A DNA stretch of 64,000 nucleotides from Croceitalea sp947503285 (GCF_036985505.1 NZ_BTGQ01000002.1:248001-312000), one strand, 5' to 3'; positions 26,382-35,973 are shown, counted from the stretch's first letter. The notes: a model not told the origin generated them from the letters alone. Numbers and translations: made by a program.

Positions 26382-27635
26382 TTACAAATTAAAAGCAGCC
26401 TTCACGGCTTCTACCCTATCCAATTTTTCCCAGGTAAACAGTTCTACCTCTTTCTCAATTCGACCATTGTATGGCGACTCGAAAACCTTGGTGACTTTTT
26501 TGGGTGCCTTACCCATATGCCCATAAGCCGCGGTTTCTGAATAAATTGGGTTTCGAAGTTTCAACCGTTCTTCAATGGCAAAGGGTCGCATATCAAAAAG
26601 TTTCGCCACCTTCTCCGCTATCTGCCCATCATTCAAAGCTACATTGGCCGTACCATAGGTATCTACAAAGATGGATGTAGGCTCTACAACACCGATAGCG
26701 TAACTCACCTGTACTAAAATTTCATCTGCAACTCCTGCAGCCACCAAATTTTTAGCGGCATGGCGTGCAGCATAGGCGGCACTTCGGTCTACCTTACTGG
26801 GGTCTTTTCCACTGAAGGCACCACCACCGTGGGCCCCTTTTCCGCCATAGGTGTCCACGATAATCTTACGGCCGGTCAATCCCGCATCACCATGTGGACC
26901 GCCAATCACGAATTTACCGGTCGGGTTGATATGGTACTTGATTTGATCATTGAACAGTTTTTGAACGTAATCAGGGAATTGTGCTATTACTTTAGGAATC
27001 AAAATGGAACTAATATCCGATTTGATTTTGGCCAACATATTGTCATCACTATCAAAGTCATCGTGTTGGGTCGATACTACAATCGTATCAATGCGCTGGG
27101 GAACATTATCATCAGAATATTCGATAGTGACCTGTGCTTTGGCATCCGGTCGCAAATAAGGTATTTGAGTGCCTTCTTTTCGAAGGTTTGCCAAGACCTG
27201 AAGGATTTTATGTGAAATATCCAAAGCCAAGGGCATGAAGTTTTCAGTCTCCTTGGTTGCGTAACCAAACATCATTCCTTGATCACCGGCTCCCTGTTCT
27301 TCTTTAGTGGCACGGTCTACCCCTTGATTGATATCTTGTGATTGTTCGTGTATCAACGAAATTACCCCACATGAATCCCCGCTGAATTGATATTCGCCTT
27401 TTGTGTAACCAATGGTATTGATAACCTCACGGGCAATAGTCTGCACATCGAGATAAGTGCCGCTCTTTACCTCACCGGCCAATACGACCTGACCAGTGGT
27501 CACCAAGGTCTCACAAGCCACTTTGCTTTCAGCATCAAAGGCTAAAAAATTATCTAAGAGTGCGTCACTGATTTGATCTGCAATTTTATCTGGATGTCCT
27601 TCGCTAACAGATTCAGAAGTAAACAAATATGACAT
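26382..27635 (-). CDS. metK: S-adenosylmethionine synthase
   Basis: 417 residues. Signature segments include SESVSEGHPDKIADQISDA at the start, GAGDQGMMFGYAT and GGGAFSGKDPSKVDRSAAYA. It makes SAM from methionine and ATP in the cytoplasm and is the end point of the methionine genes in this window. The leader carries a SAM-II-like riboswitch directly behind a good TAnnTTTG promoter, so SAM should repress its own synthesis. Confidence 0.98.
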   Translation of the reverse strand: MSYLFTSESVSEGHPDKIADQISDALLDNFLAFDAESKVACETLVTTGQVVLAGEVKSGTYLDVQTIAREVINTIGYTKGEYQFSGDSCGVISLIHEQSQDINQGVDRATKEEQGAGDQGMMFGYATKETENFMPLALDISHKILQVLANLRKEGTQIPYLRPDAKAQVTIEYSDDNVPQRIDTIVVSTQHDDFDSDDNMLAKIKSDISSILIPKVIAQFPDYVQKLFNDQIKYHINPTGKFVIGGPHGDAGLTGRKIIVDTYGGKGAHGGGAFSGKDPSKVDRSAAYAARHAAKNLVAAGVADEILVQVSYAIGVVEPTSIFVDTYGTANVALNDGQIAEKVAKLFDMRPFAIEERLKLRNPIYSETAAYGHMGKAPKKVTKVFESPYNGRIEKEVELFTWEKLDRVEAVKAAFNL

Positions 27636-27723
27636 TATTTAATTTTTGCAGAGGTACGAATTTAAAAGACTGCATTAAGGAAGTTCGTTCTCGATAAGGA
27701 GAATCGCCAAAAAAATTGGCCGG

Positions 27724-27835
27724 AACTGCTTTAGCATTTGACCCTTTGATTTTCGGTCGAAGGGTCCGATCGTAAAGATCGGGTATTGAACATATTCAAT
27801 ACCAGAGGTTGCAATCAGTCAAATCTATCCTCTTT
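27724..27835 (-). promoter_or_regulatory. SAM-II-like riboswitch upstream of metK, with an unusually long internal insert
   Basis: Minus-strand elements match SAM-II: P1 AGAGG (27829-27833 side) with CCTCT (27804-27808), loop GATTTGACTGATTGCAA, and the 3' ATGCTAAAGCAGTT whose CAGT pairs with ACTG of the loop as the pseudoknot. The connector, normally short, holds three hairpins: GGTATTGAA/TTCAATACC, CCGATC/GATCGG and ACCCTT/AAGGGT. Position, strand and the metK target all support the call. A small GCCAA-T5-TTGGC hairpin follows and may be part of the expression platform. Confidence 0.8.
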
Positions 27836-27844
27836 ATTGGAAGG

Positions 27845-27874
27845 CAAAAGTACATATTTGAATAGGAAATCAAA
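27845..27874 (-). promoter_or_regulatory. metK promoter (TTTG-N18-TACTTTTG)
   Basis: TACTTTTG at 27845-27852 (minus strand) matches TAnnTTTG, with TTTG at 27871-27874 18 bp upstream as the -33 element. Transcription would begin a few bases before the P1 stem of the SAM-II riboswitch, so the aptamer is at the very 5' end of the mRNA. Confidence 0.7.
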
Positions 27875-27993
27875 ACTTTGAAAATCAAAAATTACCGGAG
27901 CGGGATTTCAATATGATTTTTTCTTTTAAACCCTATATACTTTGTATATTGCGCGATACTACTTTTAACTGAAATAGTCTAAAACACGCCACC

Positions 27994-28608
27994 ATGCATA
28001 TTGCTGTCGCTGGAAATATTGGAGCAGGAAAAACCACGTTGACCACCTTACTTTCAAAGCATTACAAATGGGAAGCCCATTTTGAAGATGTGGTCGACAA
28101 CCCCTATTTGGATGACTTTTATACCCAAATGGAACGTTGGAGCTTTAACCTGCAAATCTATTTTTTGAACAGTAGGTATCGTCAAATCCTTAAAATACGT
28201 GAGGGTGGCAAAAAGGTGATTCAAGATCGCACCATTTATGAGGATGCCCATATCTTCGCACCAAACTTACATGCCATGGGCTTGATGACCAATCGGGACT
28301 TTGAAAATTATAAAAGCCTATTCGAATTGATGGAGAGTTTGGTACAACCCCCAGACCTTTTGATTTACCTAAGAAGTTCCATTCCCAACCTCGTTAATCA
28401 AATACACAAGCGCGGTCGCGAGTATGAAAATAGTATCTCTATTGATTACCTCAGCCGTTTGAACGAGCGTTATGAAGCTTGGGTCAATACCTATGAAAAA
28501 GGAAAGCTTCTTGTTATTGACGTAGATGATATCAACTTTGTGGATGAACCCGAAGATTTGGGCGAGGTCATCAATAAAATTGATGCGGAATTACATGGGT
28601 TGTTTTAA
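27994..28608 (+). CDS. Deoxynucleoside kinase
   Basis: 204 residues, deoxyadenosine/deoxyguanosine kinase family (dNK). Walker A GNIGAGKTTL at residues 7-16, the DRTIYEDAHIF motif with catalytic and base-site residues, and a lid with HKRGREYE. It phosphorylates deoxynucleosides in salvage. It is transcribed divergently from metK and independent of it. Substrate preference among purine deoxynucleosides cannot be read from the sequence. Confidence 0.93.
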   Translation: MHIAVAGNIGAGKTTLTTLLSKHYKWEAHFEDVVDNPYLDDFYTQMERWSFNLQIYFLNSRYRQILKIREGGKKVIQDRTIYEDAHIFAPNLHAMGLMTNRDFENYKSLFELMESLVQPPDLLIYLRSSIPNLVNQIHKRGREYENSISIDYLSRLNERYEAWVNTYEKGKLLVIDVDDINFVDEPEDLGEVINKIDAELHGLF

Positions 28609-28760
28609 ATTTTAGATACAAGAACGCTACGTTATTAGATATTAGGTTTTTAGTTTCTAAAATTATATTTCCCTCATTCAAACCCTATATTCACTCAATC
28701 TTACTTTTTGATGCTTGAATTCCAAGCTACTTTCATTGTATAACTACAAAATTTGATACG

Positions 28761-29465
28761 ATGGAAGCTAAAAAGAAAGAACATCTTAAACTCGAAAAGC
28801 AAAGCGGACTCTATTTCGTTATGGGAATGGTATTGGTTCTGGCCCTGATTTATACCGCTTTGGAATGGAAGACTTTTGAACCCGATAACACCTATACCGG
28901 GCAATTGAATCGACCTGATGAACTTGAACCTGAAATCCCGCCCATCACCTTCAACACGCCACCACCACCGCCACCGAAGATTCAGGTTCCCGTAGATTTC
29001 GATATTAAAGAGGATGATGAAAATATTGTGGAAGATGTTATTGAATCTAATGAGATTGACCAAGACACCGAAGTAATGGAACCACAAACCTTCGATTTTG
29101 TAGAAGAAGAAATCGAACCCGAAGTTACCTGGGTCACTATTGAAGAAGTACCTATCTTTCCGGGTTGCGAAAGTTCCGATGATAAGCGAACCTGTTTTCA
29201 AGAAATGATGCAACAACACATCCGTAAAAACTTCAGGTATCCAGAAAATGCCGTTAATATGGGTTTACAAGGCAAAGTATACTTACAGTTTACGGTACAG
29301 ACCGATGGAAGCGTCGGAAGTTTAAAAATGCGTGGACCTCATCGAATACTAGAAAATGAGGCGGCCCGTATTATTTCAAAACTCCCCAAAATGCAACCGG
29401 GCAAGCAACGGGATAGAGCCGTTAAAGTACCTTTTAGCATTCCCATCAATTTTCAATTGCAGTAA
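28761..29465 (+). CDS. TonB-like energy transducer
   Basis: 234 residues. One membrane anchor near the N-terminus (about 17-38), a proline-rich segment (TPPPPPPKIQVP) and an acidic periplasmic linker (about 75-135), then a TonB C-terminal domain with FRYPENAVNMGLQGKVYLQF and GPHRILENEAARII. TonB proteins pass proton-motive energy to outer-membrane receptors. No ExbBD or receptor is encoded next to it. It is followed 18 bp later by an uncharacterised secreted protein gene in the same direction. Confidence 0.88.
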   Translation: MEAKKKEHLKLEKQSGLYFVMGMVLVLALIYTALEWKTFEPDNTYTGQLNRPDELEPEIPPITFNTPPPPPPKIQVPVDFDIKEDDENIVEDVIESNEIDQDTEVMEPQTFDFVEEEIEPEVTWVTIEEVPIFPGCESSDDKRTCFQEMMQQHIRKNFRYPENAVNMGLQGKVYLQFTVQTDGSVGSLKMRGPHRILENEAARIISKLPKMQPGKQRDRAVKVPFSIPINFQLQ

Positions 29466-29483
29466 CTATCAAACCATAGTGAC

Positions 29484-30110
29484 ATGAAAGAATTATTACG
29501 TATTTCAGTAATTCTATTGGTAACCAGTTTCTCGATGTTTGGTCAACAATGTATGAACACTCCATATAAATTGAGGGGATATTTTTACGTTGGTACCGCT
29601 CAAAAAGATTCTTTGGCTTTAGGTGGATTCTACGCGGATAAAAATATTCCTAAAAATGCAAATTCCTCAATAACAAAATTGGCAAGAAAAGGTACTCTTA
29701 ATATTATTGCCAAAACCGACTCTTTAGTTGCTTTAAACCAAAAAGTTCAAGGTTTTAAAGTATTTATAATCAATACATCTGATTCCATTATGGAGCTGCC
29801 TGCCCAGGATAGCCGAATTTATCTCAAACGACAGGTGTACTATAATAATAAATGGCAAGACGTCGAATACCTGCCGAGCAGCTGGTGTGGAAATAGTTAT
29901 CATTCGGTCTTTATCAAACCTGATAGCTATTGGGATTTAAGTGCGCCATGTTTAACCGGAAAGATTGCGGCAAAATTCAGATTTGAGTTGTTGACCGATA
30001 AAAATATGGTCCTTTATTCGAATGAATTTGCCGGGAGTTTTAATAAAAGTCAGCTAAAAAAAGAGGAAGGGTATCAACCACAAGGCATCATGGACCCCTA
30101 CAGTAATTAA
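29484..30110 (+). CDS. Secreted protein of unknown function
   Basis: 208 residues; no family recognised. A signal peptide is clear (MKELLRISVILLVTSFSMFG, cleavage before QQC). Three cysteines in the mature part (QQCMNT, SWCGNSY, SAPCLTG) could form disulfides in the periplasm. The middle has strand-rich segments resembling an immunoglobulin-like fold (FKVFIINTSDSIMELPAQDSR split by strands). It probably shares a transcript with the TonB-like gene. Two strong hairpins end the unit. Confidence 0.7.
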   Translation: MKELLRISVILLVTSFSMFGQQCMNTPYKLRGYFYVGTAQKDSLALGGFYADKNIPKNANSSITKLARKGTLNIIAKTDSLVALNQKVQGFKVFIINTSDSIMELPAQDSRIYLKRQVYYNNKWQDVEYLPSSWCGNSYHSVFIKPDSYWDLSAPCLTGKIAAKFRFELLTDKNMVLYSNEFAGSFNKSQLKKEEGYQPQGIMDPYSN

Positions 30111-30124
30111 AGTTTGTAAAACAA

Positions 30125-30196
30125 AAAACCTGTAACGTATAGTTACAGGTTTTGGTTGGTTGGTTGAAGGACCTTCCAGATGTTGATCTGGAAGGT
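30125..30196. terminator. Two tandem bidirectional hairpins between convergent genes
   Basis: Hairpin 1: AAAACCTGTAAC / GTTACAGGTTTT (30125-30136 with 30142-30153), 12 bp perfect, flanked by A and T runs on both sides. Hairpin 2: ACCTTCCAGAT / ATCTGGAAGGT (30171-30181 with 30186-30196), 11 bp perfect, no T-run. They separate the secreted protein gene and hppA, which converge. Confidence 0.85.
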
Positions 30197-30206
30197 CTAA
30201 CCAAAC

Positions 30207-32585
30207 TTATTCAATAGTAATCGAACTATTGTAAGCCTCTACTTGAGCTTTTACTTCTTCTTTGGTTGCTCCTGTAAATTCCTTTACCGTCTCGGTTACT
30301 TCGCCGTTTACCGTAGCAGTGGAAGTTACGATAGCTTTAAAGGAACCGTCTTCCATATTGCTCATTTCAACACGGATTTGTTGTTCCATTTGTTTTTCAA
30401 CAACCTCAGTGGCCACTTTTTCATCATTGTAAGCCATCATCTTATCTGCACTGATCGCAATACTTGGCGCAATAACCAATGCCACAACGGACATCAATTT
30501 CAACAAGATGTTCAATGAAGGTCCTGAAGTGTCTTTAAATGGATCTCCAACGGTATCACCAACAACAGCGGCCTTGTGTGCATCAGAACCTTTACGGCCA
30601 TCACTTTCAATCGTTTTCTTGGCATTATCCCAAGCACCACCGGCATTTGACTGAAAAATCGCCATCAGTACACCACATGTGGTTACCCCGGCCAAAAGAC
30701 CACCCAACATTTCAGCACCACCGATAAATCCTACCGCTACGGGTACTGCAATGGCCAATAGGCCAGGCAATACCATCTCTTTAATAGAGGCCTGTGTTGA
30801 AATGGCAACACATTTATCATATTCGGCAACACCATCCGCTTCATCAAAAGTCTTACGTTGTGCTTCAGTAGCTTTAGACATATCAGAATCCACGGCACGC
30901 ATCACTTCTAACGCCGCTTTCAATTGTGGAATATCCCTAAACTGACGACGCACTTCCTCAATCATGGCCATGGCAGCACGGCCAACGGCGTTCATAGACA
31001 ATGCAGAGAATACGAAAGGAAGCATACCCCCAACCAATAAACCGGCCATTACCGTAGGTTTAGAAACGTCAATTGCGGTTACATTTGCAGTTTGCATGAA
31101 TGCAGCAAATAAGGCCAATGCCGTTAATGCGGCAGAAGCAATTGCGAAACCTTTACCGATAGCGGCGGTTGTGTTACCAACAGCATCCAATTTATCGGTA
31201 CGTTCCCGAACCTCACTTGGCAATTCAGCCATTTCGGCAATACCACCAGCATTATCAGAGATAGGTCCATAAGCATCCACTGCCAATTGGATTCCTGTAT
31301 TTGCCAACATTCCCACAGCTGCAATCGCAATACCGTATAGCCCCGCAAAATGGTGCGAAACCAAGATAGCAGCGGCAATCAGGATAATAGGGAACATTGT
31401 GGACATCATACCCACACCCAAACCTGAAATGATATTAGTGGCCGCCCCAGTTTCAGACTGACGGACAATAGCATTGACCGGTTTTGTACCGGTACCTGTA
31501 TAATATTCGGTTACCTTACCAACGGCCAAACCAGCTACCAGACCCGCAAGTACCGCAATGAACACCCCCATAGAGCCGTATTCAACACCGTTGAACGTCC
31601 AGCTTTCTGGCAACATGTTCGTTATGATGAAATAACAGGCCACCAACATTAATCCGGCAGAACCAAATTCACCAATGTTCAATGCCGTCTGTGGATTACC
31701 ACCATCTTTCACTTTTACAAAGAAGGTACCGATGATGGACATCAAAATACCTACTGCGGCCAATACCAAGGGAAGGTATACGGCACCAAGCCCATCAAAT
31801 GAACCTGCAAAAGCAGGAATCTGCGTAAAGGCAGCACCTAATACCATGGTACCTATGATGGAACCAACATACGATTCAAAAAGGTCAGCCCCCATACCGG
31901 CAACATCACCAACATTGTCACCAACATTATCCGCAATGGTTGCAGGGTTTAATGGGTGGTCCTCAGGGATACCCGCTTCAACCTTACCCACAAGGTCGGC
32001 ACCTACGTCAGCAGCTTTGGTATAGATTCCTCCACCTACACGTGCAAAAAGTGCAATGGAAGAAGCACCCAAAGAAAAACCGGATAGTACGTTCAATACC
32101 TCACCAAGTTCCCAACCTTGTCCACTATATACCATGAAAAGTCCGCTTAGCCCTAAAACACCAAGACCGACAACACCGAGGCCCATAACGGCACCACCGG
32201 CAAAAGCAACCTCAAGTGCCTTACCCAATGAAGTTCTGGCCGCCTGTGTTGTTCTAACGTTTGCTTTTGTCGCTACTTTCATACCGATAAAACCGGCCAA
32301 AGCGGAACAAATGGCACCTACGATGAACGATACGGCTACCATTCCGTTTGAACCTGTCTCATTACTACCTTTGAAAAACAATAGTACTGCTACCGCAGCG
32401 ACAAAAATGCTCAGTATCTTATATTCTGCCTTCAAGAAAGACATTGCCCCATCAGCAATATTTTTGGCAATTCGTGCCATTTTAGCATCGCCAACTTCCT
32501 GTTTTGAGACCCATCCGCTTTTAATGAAAACGTATAATAGCGCCAAAACACCAAATGCAGGCAAAAACTTTACGATCAATTCCAT
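30207..32585 (-). CDS. hppA: Membrane-bound ion-translocating pyrophosphatase
   Basis: 792 residues with about 16 membrane segments. The substrate-binding loop DVGADLVGKVEAGIPEDHP and the DNVGDNVGD motif are intact, as is the C-terminal GDTVGDPFKDTSGP. At the K+-dependence site it reads GNTTAA (Ala), the residue found in K+-dependent enzymes, so Na+ or H+ pumping with K+ requirement is expected. It hydrolyses pyrophosphate to pump ions across the inner membrane. An extra hydrophilic tail of about 70 residues after the last core helix is unusual. It sits next to a soluble pyrophosphatase gene. Confidence 0.96.
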   Translation of the reverse strand: MELIVKFLPAFGVLALLYVFIKSGWVSKQEVGDAKMARIAKNIADGAMSFLKAEYKILSIFVAAVAVLLFFKGSNETGSNGMVAVSFIVGAICSALAGFIGMKVATKANVRTTQAARTSLGKALEVAFAGGAVMGLGVVGLGVLGLSGLFMVYSGQGWELGEVLNVLSGFSLGASSIALFARVGGGIYTKAADVGADLVGKVEAGIPEDHPLNPATIADNVGDNVGDVAGMGADLFESYVGSIIGTMVLGAAFTQIPAFAGSFDGLGAVYLPLVLAAVGILMSIIGTFFVKVKDGGNPQTALNIGEFGSAGLMLVACYFIITNMLPESWTFNGVEYGSMGVFIAVLAGLVAGLAVGKVTEYYTGTGTKPVNAIVRQSETGAATNIISGLGVGMMSTMFPIILIAAAILVSHHFAGLYGIAIAAVGMLANTGIQLAVDAYGPISDNAGGIAEMAELPSEVRERTDKLDAVGNTTAAIGKGFAIASAALTALALFAAFMQTANVTAIDVSKPTVMAGLLVGGMLPFVFSALSMNAVGRAAMAMIEEVRRQFRDIPQLKAALEVMRAVDSDMSKATEAQRKTFDEADGVAEYDKCVAISTQASIKEMVLPGLLAIAVPVAVGFIGGAEMLGGLLAGVTTCGVLMAIFQSNAGGAWDNAKKTIESDGRKGSDAHKAAVVGDTVGDPFKDTSGPSLNILLKLMSVVALVIAPSIAISADKMMAYNDEKVATEVVEKQMEQQIRVEMSNMEDGSFKAIVTSTATVNGEVTETVKEFTGATKEEVKAQVEAYNSSITIE

Positions 32586-32648
32586 AATTATTAGTTGTTT
32601 ATAAGGTTTTTTTAAGTGGCAGCAAATGTAGTAAAATAGCCACTAAAT

Positions 32649-32680
32649 AAAAAAAGCATCCCATAAATTGCGGAATGCTT
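32649..32680 (-). terminator. Terminator after the soluble pyrophosphatase gene
   Basis: Minus strand AAGCATTCC pairs with GGGATGCTT (one mismatch) around a loop and is followed by TTTTTTT. Position 24 bp past the stop fits Rho-independent termination of the minus-strand gene ppa and separates it from hppA. Confidence 0.8.
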
Positions 32681-32703
32681 AAAATTTTACTGTTTTCACC
32701 TTG

Positions 32704-33231
32704 TTATATTACGAATGTGCGCTTTTTCTTGTGATCACTTTCTTCATAGCGTTTTACACATTCTACATAAATCTTCTTTGCTTCTTCAGCATTGCCCCAT
32801 CCCCCGGTATCGACTTTTTTCTTCTCTAAATCTTTATACACTTGAAAAAAATGTTCGATTTCCTTTAAACGATGTGGATTGATATCACTGATATCGTTTC
32901 GTTTACTCCAAATTGGATCACTGATCGGCACACATATGATCTTCTCATCAGGTCCTTTCTCATCGGTCATATGAAAAACCCCTATTGGTTTGACTTCCAT
33001 GACCACCATGGGATAGGTCGGTTCGGTACCCATGACCAAAACATCCAAGGGATCTTTATCCAATGCCAAGGTCTCTGGAACAAAACCATAATCACCCGGA
33101 TACATCATGGATGAAAACAAGGTTCTATCAAAGCGGATCTTGTGTAGGGCAAAATCGTATTCATATTTATTTCTACTTCCTTTGGGAATTTCTATCAAAA
33201 CATCAAAAGAGGTAACTTCTTCAACACTCAT
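32704..33231 (-). CDS. ppa: Inorganic pyrophosphatase, soluble family I
   Basis: 175 residues. The metal site motif DKDPLDVLV and MMYPGDYGFVPET are intact. It hydrolyses pyrophosphate in the cytoplasm, a driving reaction for biosynthesis. Together with HppA the cell can either waste or conserve the energy of pyrophosphate; the pair is adjacent but separated by a terminator, which suggests separate control. Confidence 0.95.
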   Translation of the reverse strand: MSVEEVTSFDVLIEIPKGSRNKYEYDFALHKIRFDRTLFSSMMYPGDYGFVPETLALDKDPLDVLVMGTEPTYPMVVMEVKPIGVFHMTDEKGPDEKIICVPISDPIWSKRNDISDINPHRLKEIEHFFQVYKDLEKKKVDTGGWGNAEEAKKIYVECVKRYEESDHKKKRTFVI

Positions 33232-33320
33232 AAAACCATTTTTAAATTATCGCGCAAAAATACCCTTAGCTAACGGTTTGAATGTTAACATAGTATCAAG
33301 AGTTCAATTAAAGTTACTGA

Positions 33321-35816
33321 TTAAAAACTAAAACCAAAAGTACCGGTCACCCCAAAAGGCCTGGCCTCTGGAGCATCTAGATAATTACCCCTAAAATTGA
33401 AATCTATCCTAAAGATCTTGAAAATGTTCCCAATACCCAGAGAATACTCCCAATACGGCTCTTGGTCAGGTGCTTGCAATGGAATATTGGTTGGGGAGCT
33501 CAAGGCGATATTCTCGTCTGAGATTTGGCCCCATGCCGCACGTAAACCAATTATTTCACGTAGGTTCAATTTTCGTAAGAAGGGTATTCTTGAAAAAATA
33601 CGTCCGTTGAAATTATGCTCCAAATGTACCGTAGCATAGGTATCGGTCACAAATTCGTAAAAATCAAGATTCGGAAAAGTGTTGTATAATGAGAACAAGG
33701 TTTGGTTACCTGGAATAACACTTAACAACCCCAACGGTACTTCACCAAAGGTCCTACCCAGTTCCACAGTACTGGTCAAGCGACCAAAACCGCCCAGTTG
33801 CCAGGGCTGTCTATAGGAAAACTGTAAACGTTCGTAATCAAAATCACTTTGTAAAAACCCTTGGAGTCCTTTCGTATAGTTTAAAAGTAAGGTGCTGTGA
33901 TTACTATTGACATTGATACGTTCCACACCGTAGCCGATGGTTCTCTTACCAGGTGTGTAAATCAATGTGGTGTTGATATCAAATTGCCGAATCTCCGACG
34001 AGATTCCCGTTGGTGAAGTAGGGTCTATATAATCTAAACTGAAATCTTGTGGCAAAGCGGAGCTCAATTCCCTGAACGATCCCCCAAAGTTTATCCTAAA
34101 GTTTCTTACGGGTTCGATATCAAAACCCAAAACTGAAAGATTAATATTGGTCAACCGATTATTATTACCCACCGAGACCAATGCCGAAGAGGCAATACTT
34201 CGACCAAGTACATCGTTGGTAGCAGTGAGGCTTATCCCAAGCTGTTCAATATCCCTTCGGTTTCCGCCTGAGACTATCAAGCGTGATTTTCTATCCAACA
34301 GAAATTTGCCCGATAGTCCATGTTTTACCTTTTTATCTTCAAACCCATAGGCCAGGTAACCTTCTAAACGCCACGTATCATTTTGGCCAAAATAGGTTCG
34401 TGCACCGCCGCGTATGCGAATACCTTCTGCATCGTTAAACCCAAAAGTGCTGTAAATATCCCCAATATCGAGGTTCCACTTGTCTACCTCAACATAGCCA
34501 GAATTGAGAATACTGACTACATTATAAAAGGTATTGAACTTGGGTACTGTTCTCAGGGTATCCAACAATTTAAAAATGCCCGATTCGTCTTCATTCAAGC
34601 TTTCTAGGCGGGCGTTTCGCCAGAACACACTATCCCGTTCAAAAACCCTCGGGTCGTAGGGGTCTGTTTCCGACTCATAAAAATCCTTCGGGCGATCTAG
34701 ATCAAATTTGTAATGGTCATATACCGTAGTTCTCTTACCATAAACACCCCTCGATTTTTCTTTTTTTGAAAAAGCGAAATCACTGAGCATATAGTCGCGT
34801 TTGAGCAAAAAGACCGAATCATTGACCACCTCAAAGTCTTGTTCGATATAAATCTCCTTGACCCAGTTGATGTTGGCACTTTTGGCAACCTCTAAATTGA
34901 TTTTTTTAATGGCGAAAGTGGTATCGTTCACCCAGAAATCACCTTTGAACGTGAGTTCGTTCTTTCTTCTCGGATAATAAATAATGTTATAACACCATTT
35001 ATTATCAATATAAGTACTATCCGACAATACATAATTGTAGGTATCGACACCAGTTTTTGACAGTGGGCTTGTGAAACTTTTAGAAAAGAACTTTAAGTAG
35101 TTGTCATAGATGTCATAATCGGAATACAGGTCTTCAACAAAAGCGGTTATGGCCTGGTTACCCCCAAAACCTGAATTCTTATTTCCTAAGACATCCTCTT
35201 TTTCCAATTTAAATCGATTATCTCCATACACCTTAGAAGATACCTCGTTCAAAAATATGGGCAGATAGGTCTTACCGGTAATTCTAGAAGTATCCAAATC
35301 ATCAAAAATAAATTCCAATCCTTTGAAAAGCCGACTTTTAATCAAATTACTGTCAATGGTATTCAAGTCAAACTCTACCTTTTCGTATTTATCGTATTGA
35401 TAGCTCTTGAATTTACGAACCCCGTTTTCCCTTTTTTTGGCCCATATTTTTTTAAGGATGTCAATGGCGGGATTGTTTTTCTTGGACTGCTTACCCGTGT
35501 ACACGACTACTTCGTCCAATTGTTCGGTGGATTCCTCTAAAACAATCTCTAAATTGTAGTTCACCTTGCCTTGAAGTGCAATTTCCTTGGTATCATATCC
35601 AATAAAGGAAACGACGATAGTATTGTAGTTGTTCTCGGATTCAAAATAAAATCGTCCATTGTCATTGGTAATGGTACCCTCTGAAGAATTCTTGAAAATG
35701 ATATTGGCGAAAGAAACGGGGTTCCCAGACCCATCTTTGACAATGCCACCGATTTTCGTCTGTGCCACCATTCCGGAAATCCATAAAAAAGAAAGAAGAA
35801 AAAGGAATTTTTTCAT
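33321..35816 (-). CDS. DUF5686 outer-membrane protein with N-terminal carboxypeptidase-regulatory-like domain
   Basis: 831 residues. Signal peptide (MKKFLFLLSFLWISGMVAQ). Residues about 22-105 are a CarbopepD_reg_2 domain (GGIVKDGSGNPVSFANIIF ... LDEVVVYTG). The remainder is a beta-barrel of the DUF5686 family, with alternating strands up to a C-terminal FGFSF typical of outer-membrane insertion. It resembles TonB-dependent receptors but has no plug domain. Function unknown; related proteins are widespread in Bacteroidota. Confidence 0.85.
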   Translation of the reverse strand: MKKFLFLLSFLWISGMVAQTKIGGIVKDGSGNPVSFANIIFKNSSEGTITNDNGRFYFESENNYNTIVVSFIGYDTKEIALQGKVNYNLEIVLEESTEQLDEVVVYTGKQSKKNNPAIDILKKIWAKKRENGVRKFKSYQYDKYEKVEFDLNTIDSNLIKSRLFKGLEFIFDDLDTSRITGKTYLPIFLNEVSSKVYGDNRFKLEKEDVLGNKNSGFGGNQAITAFVEDLYSDYDIYDNYLKFFSKSFTSPLSKTGVDTYNYVLSDSTYIDNKWCYNIIYYPRRKNELTFKGDFWVNDTTFAIKKINLEVAKSANINWVKEIYIEQDFEVVNDSVFLLKRDYMLSDFAFSKKEKSRGVYGKRTTVYDHYKFDLDRPKDFYESETDPYDPRVFERDSVFWRNARLESLNEDESGIFKLLDTLRTVPKFNTFYNVVSILNSGYVEVDKWNLDIGDIYSTFGFNDAEGIRIRGGARTYFGQNDTWRLEGYLAYGFEDKKVKHGLSGKFLLDRKSRLIVSGGNRRDIEQLGISLTATNDVLGRSIASSALVSVGNNNRLTNINLSVLGFDIEPVRNFRINFGGSFRELSSALPQDFSLDYIDPTSPTGISSEIRQFDINTTLIYTPGKRTIGYGVERINVNSNHSTLLLNYTKGLQGFLQSDFDYERLQFSYRQPWQLGGFGRLTSTVELGRTFGEVPLGLLSVIPGNQTLFSLYNTFPNLDFYEFVTDTYATVHLEHNFNGRIFSRIPFLRKLNLREIIGLRAAWGQISDENIALSSPTNIPLQAPDQEPYWEYSLGIGNIFKIFRIDFNFRGNYLDAPEARPFGVTGTFGFSF

Positions 35817-35923
35817 GTTTTGATACGGGTCATAAGGCTTGGCAATCGATGCTATCTTCTTACGACTTTGGTTTTTTTGGTTTTAATGTAATCTCTTATC
35901 AAAAACTATTCCTTTAAAAATAA

Positions 35924-35951
35924 AGCCCCGTCAACATTGGTCGACGAGGCT
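35924..35951 (-). terminator. Terminator after pdhB
   Basis: Minus strand AGCCTCGTCGACC pairs with GTTGACGGGGCT and is followed by TTATTTTT. It lies 23 bp past the pdhB stop. Confidence 0.75.
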
Positions 35952-35973
35952 AATATAACTTACAAAAGCTACG

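Noticed and set aside
32056..32604. Long open frame opposite hppA (and similar ones opposite nupC-like, metH and etfA genes)
   Set aside because: These lie antisense to strongly conserved coding regions and show low-complexity composition typical of the reverse frame.
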